Positions 31,841-41,037 of a stretch of 64,000 bases of DNA are shown here, piece after piece. Source of the stretch: Meghimatium bilineatum. Taxonomy: Eukaryota; Mollusca; Gastropoda; Stylommatophora; Philomycidae. Position 1 is the first letter of the stretch. Every line of letters starts with the position of its first letter. Both the position numbers and the translations under genes were made by a program. The stretch spans positions 15,956,394 to 16,020,393 of the forward strand of contig CM067317.1 in the NCBI GenBank assembly GCA_034231615.1, given 5' to 3'. Below the pieces are notes generated by a model. The model was not told the DNA's origin, did not search any database, and was given only the letters and a program-made list of their open reading frames with translations.

Positions 31841-32515
31841 CAATATGAGATAAATAGACGACATACAATTCTGCAAGAACAAAACAGTAAAGCAATAAAT
31901 AATGTTGATATTAAAATGCAGATATAACAATATAAGGTGTAATTAAAACAGTAAGTGAGAAATCTAACACAGCTTCAGGATCGGACATACTAACCTATGA
32001 AATGCTTAAAAATATACCCTCAAATATATTGATGATAAGAACTCACCTATTCAATAACATATGGCATTCTGGCACTATACTAAAGGCATGGAAAACTGCT
32101 ACCATAATACAAATACTAAAACCTGATAAAGAAATAAACTCAATAACACTAACATCATACCTGAGTAAAATATTAGAAACAAACATATATATATATATAT
32201 GTCCAAATCAAGAAGACTTACGTAATCAACGAAGTACGAATTACTAAAACTTGAGCATGGCGTAACACGGATTTCTAAATGGTAAAAACACAGTGGCTTA
32301 TCTTCCTGGACGTAGCGTGAGCATACGACAGTTGCTGGAGAGGAGCCTTTTTAAAATCAAGGGCATCGGTGTAGATATAAAATAGAAACATCATGCAAGA
32401 TTGACACTTCAAAGTACTAATAAATAATAAAGAAATCAGAAACATAAAAATGAACAGGAAAATGGCATCGCACAGGGATCGGTTATATCTCCAACAATAT
32501 TTATAATTATGGTTA

Positions 32516-32854
32516 TAAGACCAATGTGTACGTAAGAAATAAAGTAGAGATGTGTGCAGGTGTTCAGGAGCCATTGCTTTCAATAGTGAAACGACGAAAA
32601 CTAGCATGGTTCGAACATGTATGCAGGCACGATTCCTTGTCAAAAACAATACTGCAGGGAACTGTCGAGGATGGAATAAGCAGAGGAGGACAAATAAAGA
32701 CATGGACAGACAACATCAAGGAATGGACAGGGCAAGACATTTCCACACTCATCCGCATCGCTGAGAATAGAATTCGCTGGAGGACTCTGTGTGCTGAGGC
32801 ACCCAATGTGGTGCCCCTACGACCCTGAAGGGTTATGGGTTTATTGATTGATTG
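32516..32854 (+). mobile_element. 5'-truncated RTE-like LINE with 13-bp TSD
   Basis: The insertion is flanked by 'ATAATTATGGTTA' at 32503-32515 and 32855-32867. It encodes the 3' end of an endonuclease-RT protein ('KRRKLAWFEHVCRHDSLSKT', 'GQIKTWTDNIKEWTG', ending 'VVPLRP') and closes with a TGAT-repeat tail. Older relatives lie at 55.1-55.6 kb and, less closely, 55.9-56.2 and 63.4-63.7 kb. Confidence 0.9.
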
Positions 32855-33676
32855 ATAATTATGGTTAATGATTTAGGAGAATTCAGTGATAAGAATAGTC
32901 TATCACAGTTTGCAGACGATGCCGCAATTTGGCGCCCAGACAGTAACATCAGATATCTAAAAGTAGTAATTCAAAGACAACTAAATAAAATAACAAGCTG
33001 GATGGCAATATGGGTTTTTAATTAATGCTAGCATAACAGTAGGAATGCTATTCTGTAGAAATGAGGCTCACAAATTCTCGGGAATGGTACTAGATCCAAG
33101 CCTCAGATAGCATATACATATAATTTATACAATAGACAAGCTAAGCAGCCCTAAACATGCTTAGGTACATGAGATGTAGCGGTTGGGGAGCGTCGACTAA
33201 GACAATGCCAACGTTCTATAAATATTTTATAAGAAAAGAGGCTAGTTAGAGTATGCTAGCTTTGTATACGAGTCGACAGCACCAGCCAATATCTATAGAA
33301 TAGAAATAATACAAAATAAAGGTCTTGTAGCAATATCTAAGGTGACCAGAGGAACATCTTCTGCAGCAACACAAGCAGTACTAAAAATAATGCAATTAAC
33401 CCTAAGAAGGAATGAACTAATACTGGTCTAAAATAGAAAATACACATCCAGCATATAAATAATTCAATAGTTATGATAACCTAGGTTCGTTCTCAATTGA
33501 AAGTCATCGAGCTCCGGCAGGGTGCTCGAACACGTTCACATGCCAGAGCTTACGAGAGCTTATAGGTAACTAAAACCATTATAAAGCAGTAATGCCACAG
33601 TGGGAGCTAATAATACCAGAGACTTTATCTGATATAGTTTTTTTTGAAATAACTCAATAAGAGCTTTAAACTAACA

Positions 33677-33910
33677 GAACATACATCAATATTCACAGCC
33701 TAGTAGCAACTAGTAGCAATACTAAAAGCACTGGAAATAATAAATGATAACTCTCCTAGAAAAGTAACAATCCTGACTGACTCGTGTTTATTTTGTATAG
33801 CCTGAGCTGATGATGAGTCCTTCAGGATCATTACTTGTTTTACGGAGATTTATTAATTCTAGTGCTTTTAGTATTGCTACAGGTTCGGCTGTGAATATTG
33901 ATGTATGTTC
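33677..33910. repeat. Inverted duplication in LINE RNase H region
   Basis: 33677-33786 and 33816-33910 are inverted copies (about 80-85% alike by eye) separated by about 30 bp. Both arms are the same part of the LINE RNase H region, which the copy at 36.9-37.1 kb shows in normal order. Confidence 0.8.
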
Positions 33911-34189
33911 TGCCAAAGGCTAGAAGATATTTTACACTTATCAATAACAACAAGCATAAATCACGTTGGCACGAGGGTTAATGTAGTGTGAATTCCAACC
34001 CATGTCGGAATAGCAGGAAATGAGGCAGCGGACAGAGGAAGATAAGAAAGGAAGTCAACGAAGATGAATGCAGGACTTGTAAGATCGGACACAAGGAGCA
34101 TAGTAAAGGGCACAATACTAAAGGATTGGACAGAAAAATGGGACACCAGTGGTAAAGGGATTCATGCACAGGTCGCCGCTTTACAATAG

Positions 34190-35590
34190 GAGACCTATTG
34201 TCTCTTGCTTGCTCTTGTTCCACTGAGCGCGTCTCCGACTTCCTTAACAGCATTTTCAACCCTACGTCGAACAACTGCCTTTATTCTTGAAAGACACCAA
34301 GCATGCCCTGCCCATTCTTTCTTCTGTGCATTTGTCTTCTGATCGTACATATCTACTGTTCTTGTTCGATGTTTACTTTCTGGACAATCCCTCTGTATCC
34401 ACTCCAACAATTATCCACCTTGCTGAACTGGTGCTTACACTCAACTCTTTTGAATTTGATGGGCATTTTTACAATCAGTTCAGTCGCGTTGATATGGGCA
34501 TCAAGATGGGTGCTTGTCTTTTCACGGGACATCTTGAACATCTGGTTTAGTTAACCTATGATGGCCCGTTCCCATCTCTTTTCCTCAGATGCACTGATGA
34601 TGAGATAGATATTACAGAAATGTCCGATGTGAAATTGTCCAACTTCATCGGCAGTTTCAACCCTGCTATTCAATTTACATCTAACATTTCCACTACCTCT
34701 GTCGACTTCCTTGACATCATTGTCACCATTCATCCCCCATACCGTAGCACATCCGTTTAATATAAATCTACTGATGCACATGGCTTTCTGCTCTACACTT
34801 CTTCTCATCCTCCCGCTTGTCGCAACTCTCTGTCCTACTTCCAGCTTCTTATCCTGCATCGCTTATGTAGCGATGACTACGACTTTCTCGACAAATCCTC
34901 TGAGATGTGAGTTCTTCCATAGACGCTCATTCCCCGACAGTATCCTTTCATCAACTTGGCTTCGTGTACCCAGTTATCTCGCCTCAATACCTTTACTAAT
35001 TCCCAGGGTTCTTCCTACTCCTGAGTTAAACTTGTTCTTACTTTTTATCCCCATAACTCCACTATCCGTCTCATCCTGCTTGGACATTAGTCCCTTCTCT
35101 AGCCTGATCCTAACACCCGTGCCCTTTTCAGGACTTGCATCTAGTTTCCTATAAGCGAGACAAAAATATGGACATCTTGGTCCACAGTCAAGTTAGGTTT
35201 TATGGTTCCTGACCATTTTAGTACTTCTCGTTGCTCACGTGATTGTTGCTACACATGTCCATATGTGGTTCATATGCACTCCCTTTCATTTCCCAAGGCC
35301 ACGTTCTCCATCGATGGGGCCTTTACATGTGAATTCCGTAATGCAATTTAATGGATCACATTGTAAACGATGTGACGAGCATTATATAGGGCTACCGGCG
35401 TAAGATTTATCGAACTTCTGTAATCGTCGTCATGCTATTAAGCATAGAACACCTACTCCTCTTGCCACACACTTCATCGGCGATGGCCACCGTGGTGTTC
35501 TTGATATTCAGGGATCAGATCCTGCATCACCGATGATCTAGGTACGCTCTAGAAAATCATCTTATTTTTAGATGGGTACATTTGGACTCA
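34190..35590 (+). pseudogene. Penelope-like element, RT and GIY-YIG remnant
   Basis: The plus strand reads 'LAELVLTLNSFEFDGHFYNQ', 'GIKMG', 'DDEI', 'TTSVDFLDIIVTI', 'STDAHGFLLYTSSHPPAC' and 'RLCSDDYDFLDKS' in that order, as in the reverse transcriptase of Penelope-like elements. 35280-35560 has pieces of a C-terminal GIY-YIG-type nuclease domain in several frames, and the end '...GTFGLNS' is typical of the family's C-terminus. Many stops and shifts make it dead. It lies between two copies of a jockey/I-like LINE. Confidence 0.75.
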
Positions 35591-35801
35591 ATTCCGACCA
35601 CTCTTTTGCCTAGTTCTCGGTCGGAGTGGTCTTTATTTATTTTGTTCAGTCATCTTATTGTTTGTTTAGTTTCCACCTATATTTACATTTGTATGTACTT
35701 TCTGATCCTATCCTTCCGACATCTTACATCCATACTTCACACGGACACGTTTGTGTGGTGTGGTCATTTCTACTCATCGTCTTTTGATGTTATTTGTGTA
35801 C

Positions 35802-35840
35802 CTTGATAACGGGCTTTTTGTTCGAAACGTCGATTATGTC
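35802..35840 (+). ncRNA. Hammerhead-like motif 1 (Penelope element)
   Basis: 'CTTGATAACGGGC', a short T-loop, then 'GTTCGAAACGTC' resembles the core of a hammerhead ribozyme (CUGAUGA ... GAAA). Stem II can pair GGGC with GUUC using wobbles. A GTC follows near 35837, directly before the Penelope 3' terminal repeat. The CUGAUGA box has two mismatches, so activity is doubtful. Confidence 0.45.
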
Positions 35841-35985
35841 CTGTGTATTGTTATTTGTATTATTATATCCTGTGTTTTATTGTGTGTATTATTTCACGTG
35901 AGCATCCGACAGGTAGTGTGTTAGTCGTCGTTCAGTAAAACTTCATTACCTGTTTCCCATGTGAGTACTAAAGTACTCTAATATA
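35838..35985 (+). repeat. Penelope-like 3' terminal sequence
   Basis: The stretch from 'GTCCTGTGTATTG' to 'ACTTCATTACCTGTTTCCC' recurs as both arms of a fold-back at 49841-50072 (the interior only in one arm) and more distantly at the window end. It follows the dead RT gene and the hammerhead-like motif, so it is likely the element's terminal repeat. Confidence 0.65.
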
Positions 35986-36299
35986 TTCTATATGTGCATT
36001 GCTACATCTTTTCATTTTTCCATCTCACTTTCTTCAATCTACTCCCCTCCCTTCTTACTACTATCTTCTCTCCTGTCATGCTCCCACATCTTTGCTTTCT
36101 CCATTACCTATTTGCTATTGCCATCCTCTGCTTATTATAACCGTATTTGTCTCCATGTAAGATGTGTTTTATTTTGGTCAATTGTTTGTCATGATGAAGG
36201 CTTTTTAGTCGAAACGTGGTCTGTCCCTGTATCTCGTTGTTAGGTTGTTTTATTTTGGTAACACATCTACCTATTTTGTATATCTTGACATATGCCAGA
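35986..36299. other. Stretch with a second hammerhead-like motif
   Basis: Pyrimidine-rich sequence without a gene, probably another Penelope 3' end. It contains the motif described at 36189-36225. Confidence 0.4.
36189..36225 (+). ncRNA. Hammerhead-like motif 2
   Basis: 'GTCATGATGAAGGC', a T-rich loop, then 'GTCGAAACGTGG' has the hammerhead order with one mismatch in the CUGAUGA box. GGC can pair with GUC as stem II. Same design as motif 1. Confidence 0.5.
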
Positions 36300-37580
36300 A
36301 ATTGTCTACGAGTCGACAGCACCAGCCAATATCTCTAAAATAGATATAATTCAAAATAAGGTTCTCTCAGCAATAGCTAGAACGACCAGAGGAACTGAAC
36401 ATCTGCTGAAGCAGTTCAAGTAGCTCTAGGAATAATGCCATTATCCCTAAGAAGGAAAGAACTGACACTTAGCTACTGGTCTAAAATAGGAAATAATACC
36501 TCACATCCAGCATTTAAATGATTCAATAGCTCTGATAACACAGGCAAGTTCACAATTGAAAGTTACCGAGGACCAGCAGGGTGGCGAACAGCTGCAGAGC
36601 TAGACCACATGCTAGAGCTTAGAGAGCTAATAGGTAATCAAAACCAATATAAAGCAGTAATGCCCCCATGGGAGTTAATAACACCAGAGACGGACATTTT
36701 CCTATCTTATATAGGTTTTAAAAAAAACCAAAATAAATATTCAACCACAAATAGAACAATAGAACACATAAATGATAGAACAAACAAATAGTCTAAAAGT
36801 ATGCACAGTATCTAAAAGTATGTCTAAAGGAGTGGATAGCCCAACTGGCGCTGGAGTAGTAATACATTAAAGGAATATCAGTAAGGGCTTCAAACTAACC
36901 GAAAAAAATCAATATTCACGGCTGAATTAGTTGCACTACTTAAAGCTCCAGAAATAATAAATGATAAACCTCCTAAAAAAGTAAGAATCCTGACTGGCTC
37001 ATTATCATCAGTTCAGGCTATACAAAATAAACATGACAGCCAAAGACCAGATATAGTAGAAGATATACTACGCCTAACAACAAACTTATCACGAGGGTTA
37101 TTGTAATGTGGATTCCAGCCTATGTCGGAATACCAGGAAATGAGGCAGCGGACAAGGAAGCTAAGAAAGGATCAACACAAGGAACAGGAATCAAGATAGG
37201 ACTTGGCAGATCTGAAACCAAAAGCATAATAAAGGACACACTATTAAATTAATGGACAGAAATATGAGACAACAGTGCAAAAGGGAGACATGCACATGAT
37301 CTGCTAAAAGGATCCACTAGGACACCACCCAAATAAAGGAAGAATTGAAAATACCTGCCAATAGGAAACTACTACGACTGGGAAAATCATTACATAGTAT
37401 ACTCGAACCAATATATGGAGACAGTGAAGAGGAAAATACTATTGACCAATACTTACTTCATTGTCATAAATACAACCAGCATAGGAAAGACCTAATAGAT
37501 TACTATCTAAATAATAAAATGCCGTATAACTTTAAAAAAAAAGGATTCTTGACCATGATGTACCAAGTAATAGAATAAAA
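36300..37580 (+). pseudogene. Degenerate jockey/I-like LINE, copy 2
   Basis: 5'-truncated. It starts with 'VYESTAPANISKI' (after RT) and continues through 'LDHMLELRELIGN', 'QAIQNKHDSQRP' and 'WIPAYVGIPGNEAADKEAKKG' (RNase H), to a C-terminal part with 'SEEENTIDQYLLHCHKY' at 37345-37578. Several stops. Confidence 0.78.
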
Positions 37581-38084
37581 CTAATTAAACAATTTATTTA
37601 TAACTAGAACTAAAGCCCTAATATAACCCTATCACCCCTATCGAGATTTGCCACCCCCCCCCCCAAATAATAATCCCTAACACAAGGGGCAGAACTCCTC
37701 CAGATTGTTGATATGATATTAAAAATGCATTTTCTTTAAAAATGTCTGTCCTATCACACTCAGATTTGGCAGATAAACAGAAAATGAACAGTCTCACAGG
37801 AAACTATATCAACTATAATCTAACACTTATACATTGCAAAAAATAAACTGTTAAGTCAGAATAATGTGGGGGGGGGGGGATTTTGTAACTTACATTTTCA
37901 GCACAGAAAAGCAGAAGTGAAATAGTTTAACCAATAAACTCTCTTAGTGATAAAACAAGCACTCTCCGGTACTTTACAGGACCCCCAACTCTCTTTTTCT
38001 ACAAGTCTCTCTCTACAGGTATTTCAGACACTAGAACAGATGGACCTCTCAGCACATGATACGACTGGCACTATGAATTACCTT
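37581..38084. other. Intergenic stretch with C- and G-tracts
   Basis: Runs of C (about 37657) and G (about 37868). No gene recognised. Confidence 0.4.
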
Positions 38085-39340
38085 TGGCAATAATTGCACG
38101 CACGGTTCTCGATCTCCTCAGACCTACATATCTCAACGCAGACATCACAACACAAGAAGTAACAAGCGCTATAGCAAGCAAGTCAAACACAGCAGCGGGT
38201 CCAGACATACTAAACTACACAATTCTGAAGAAAGTGCCCCCAAACATCATTCAAATGATAACATCAGTATTAAGCAAAATATGGGAGGAGGGGAGAATAT
38301 CAATTTCATGGAAAAAAGCTACTATAATACCACTCCTCAAACCGGATAAAGACCCAAAACAAACGGGTTCATACCGTCCCATATCCGTCACATCGCACTT
38401 AGGAAACATACTATAAACTATAGTAAACAAAATACTTACATTTCACCTCGAAAATACAACATATACAGTCCCACACAAGCAGGATTCAGAAGGAGCAGAA
38501 GCACTGTAGACCAACTAATACAGTTGGAACGTGAGTAAAAAAAAGGCTTAATGAATAACAGCAAAGCCCTGGCTGTATTCCTCGACGTCACCAGATCCTA
38601 TGATTGAATGCTGGCGAGAGGGAGCCCTGCTGAAAATACAAAAAAACCATGAACCACATAAGAATTTCCTACAGGGACGCTACCTCAGATCAACAACGAT
38701 CTGTCCGATGTCTTCGAACAGGAAAACGTGATTCCACAGGGTTCTGTTATATCCCCAACTCTATTCACCATAATGGTCAACGACCTGGGGGAAAAGGCGG
38801 GAGATGTAAAGAACAGTATATCCCAGTTTGCCGATGACATGGCTAACTGGACCACTGGGAGAAACATTAAATATCTGAAGGAATCAATGCAGAGACAGTT
38901 CAACCTGGTAGCCAACTGGATGACCAGGTGGGGACTTCCAAATCAATGCATCCAAATCTATAGGAATGCTGTTCAGCCAAAGTAATAATTTCACGGAAAG
39001 AGACCCAGATATACAAATAACAGACCAGCGCATCAAATGTGAGAATACCACACGATTCCTTGGCATGACCCTAGATTGGAGCCTGAGATGGGATAAACAT
39101 AGTAACAATATAATTGACTACAGTAGAAGGTGCCTTAACATACTCAAATATATAAATGGAAGTGGTTGAGGAGCGGACACACAGACAATGCTCACATTCT
39201 GCAAATCATTTGTAAGAGGCAAAATGGAGTATGCAAGCATTGTATATGAATCGTCCGCACCGTCAAATACCAAAAAGCTGAACATTATCCAAAACAAAGC
39301 CCTAACCACAATAGCCGGGGTATCACACCGTTCAACCTAG
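38085..39340 (+). pseudogene. Degenerate jockey/I-like LINE, copy 3 (RT region)
   Basis: 'SKSNTAAGPDILNYTIL', 'SWKKATIIPLLKPDKDP', 'YRPISVTSHLGNIL', 'VIPQGSVISPTLF', catalytic 'SQFADDMANW' and 'TRFLGMTLDWSLRWDKH' follow in order in the plus strand with frame changes. RNase H is missing; the copy ends where the U2 repeat unit starts. Confidence 0.85.
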
Positions 39341-39621
39341 TACGTTGTAACCATTACCACCAGCACCGCTACAATTGCACAATTTGAAATGATAAATATT
39401 ATTTATGATCGGCTACATATTGTGGCCATGACGCTGATCGTCCTGTTTTGCGCTGAAAGTCCTGATATAGAAAAACTGAATTTCTAAATTAGAATAAAAC
39501 AAAGATGAAAAAAAACAGAATGGGGAGTATGTGTGTTGTATGCTTAATCAACGTTTTTAAAATTAAAATACATATTATCAGATGTGAAAATATGCTAACC
39601 ATTTGTACCTTAAAAATTATT
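39338..39621 (-). repeat. 3' flank of U2 copy 1 (tandem unit)
   Basis: Nearly the same sequence is at 40602-40885 behind U2 copy 2, which shows that the U2 genes form a head-to-tail array with a unit of about 1.26 kb (minus the insertions). Confidence 0.85.
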
Positions 39622-40017
39622 GGGCCATTCCCGGTAGAACTGCAATACCGGATCAACCCGTGACGAGAGCGAAGCAAGCCCCGGGCATCTTATCTAGTTC
39701 CAAAAATCAGTTTATATCGTAGTCACCCGATGGGCCACGTATCAGATATTAAGCTGATAAGAACAGATACTACACTTTTTTTTAAGGAATCTTTATTTGC
39801 ATCAATGAAATATTTACAAAACCAATAGACATGTTAATTGTGTAGTATGCACTGTGTTATGAGATGGTTTAACAACATTCATGGAAATTTGTGATGGGAG
39901 TCTAGTGATAAATGTAGGATGTAAAAATTAGTCAAACATTATATTATTTTTCCTTTCGTCCTCACACTCTTACATTCAAGCTACACCTTGATCTTAGCCA
40001 AAAGGTCGAGAAGCTAT
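39622..40017 (-). ncRNA. RNU2: U2 snRNA gene, copy 1, split by an insertion
   Basis: On the minus strand 40017-39987 gives the U2 5' end ('TTCTCGACCTTTTGGCTAAG', the stem-loop I region) and 39775-39622 gives the remainder: 'GTGTAGTATCTGTTCTTATC' (branch-site pairing region), the 'GATTTTTGG' Sm-type site, and stem-loop IV with 'GGTATTGCAGT'. Without the insertion the gene is about 185 nt, the normal U2 size. A 205-bp A-tailed insertion (39776-39980) splits it between nucleotides 37 and 38, within the branch-site recognition region, with the 6-bp duplication GTGTAG. This copy cannot give normal U2. One base is extra in the 5' part. Confidence 0.93.
39776..39980 (-). mobile_element. 205-bp A-tailed retro-insertion in U2 copy 1
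   Basis: On the minus strand it starts 'CTTGAATGTAAGAG' and ends 'AATAAAGATTCCTT' plus eight A. 'GTGTAG' flanks it on both sides (39981-39986; 39770-39775). The AATAAA and A-tail suggest a LINE-type 3' end, heavily 5'-truncated. Which LINE family it belongs to is not visible. Confidence 0.85.
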
Positions 40018-40601
40018 AAAGATTTGTTTTCGAAAGCGTCCATGCCATTCAATTCATTTTACATAAAACTATGAAAGAAAACATTAAAATTTAATAATGC
40101 ACAGTCGCTCTTCGGTATATAATTATTGACAATAATGCAAGAATAATTTTGAATCTATGTATTTCTAGAACACAGATAATCAGTCCTCTGTATTTTTGCA
40201 CAACAATAATTCGTGTTTCTAAATTGTAATATAATCATACAATAGCCTCGACCTCAGGAAAAAAAACATGTTTATATACCCCTTCTCTGCAGGGGATATC
40301 ACTGTTAAGAACAATAATGTGTAAGTTGCCTCTCTTTGACCACTAACGAACATCTCAAGTACATTTCAACACTAATAAAAGTAAGAACAGTAATTAAACG
40401 TACTAACAATAATAAACGTGCTAACAATAATACAGGTATAGGTAGGTCCTATGGCAGCAACCTGCCGTCGGGGATGAAAATAACTCTTTATGTATCAAGC
40501 AGCAGTTACCATTAGGGGGGGGGGGAGTTTCCTTCCTCGTTGTGTTTACTTTCAGGCGAGCAATCACACCACGGATTTTTGTTTATCATGATGTGGTTTT
40601 C
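40018..40601. other. Spacer between U2 copies, with U2 promoter region
   Basis: It should hold the 5' control elements of U2 copy 1 (just above 40017). I cannot point to a PSE with confidence. A G-tract is at about 40517. Confidence 0.4.
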
Positions 40602-40885
40602 AACCTAGTACGTTGTAGCCCCCAGCACCGCTACAATTGCACAATTTGAAATGATAAATATTATTTATGATCGGCTACATATCGTGGCCATGATGCTGAA
40701 CGTCCTGTCTTGCGCTGAAAGTACTGATATAGAACTGAATTTCTAAATTAGAATAAAACAAAGATGGAACAAATATAATGGGGAGTATGTGTGTTGTATG
40801 CTTAAACAGCGTTTTTAAAATTAAAATACATAGGCCTATTATCAGATGTGAAAATATGCTAACCATTTGTACATTAAAAATTATT
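40602..40885 (-). repeat. 3' flank of U2 copy 2 (tandem unit)
   Basis: Matches 39338-39621 with few differences. Confidence 0.85.
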
Positions 40886-41037
40886 GGGCCATTCCCGGAA
40901 GAACTGCAATACCGGGTCAACCCGTGACGAGAGCTAGCAAGCCCCGGGCATGTCATCTAGTTCCAAAAATCAATTTAATATCGTAGTGACCCAATTGGCC
41001 ACCTATCAGATATTAAACTGATAAGAACAGATACTAC
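40886..41037 (-). ncRNA. RNU2: U2 snRNA gene, copy 2, 3' part only
   Basis: The minus strand from 41037 reads 'GTAGTATCTGTTCTTATCAG' and the following TTTAATATCTGATA, both as in canonical U2, then the Sm-type site and stem-loop IV. Seven A's and a LINE 3' end (minus strand, 41038 onward) precede it in place of the first 35 or so nucleotides. The break is at the same point as in copy 1. The missing 5' part is not seen elsewhere in the window. Confidence 0.92.

Larger units (their letters stand above)
31985..34175 (+). pseudogene. Degenerate jockey/I-like LINE, copy 1
   Basis: The plus strand has RT pieces ('LKAWKTATIIQILKPDKE', a 'SQFADDAAIW' catalytic block near 32910), a thumb/connection region ('YESTAPANIYRI' near 33270) and worn RNase H pieces ('PTHVGIAGNEAADRG' near 34000). 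Stops and shifts are everywhere. A 5'-truncated RTE-type LINE sits inside it at 32516-32854, and an inverted duplication lies in the RNase H region at 33677-33910. The same family is present at 36300-37580 and 38085-39340. Confidence 0.75.

Noticed and set aside
33805-33835. 'CTGATGATGAGTCC' as a hammerhead core
   Set aside because: It is the reverse complement of LINE RNase H coding sequence in the inverted duplication, and no GAAA box follows.
39622-41037. The U2 genes as functional copies
   Set aside because: Both are broken in the branch-site recognition region by insertions.
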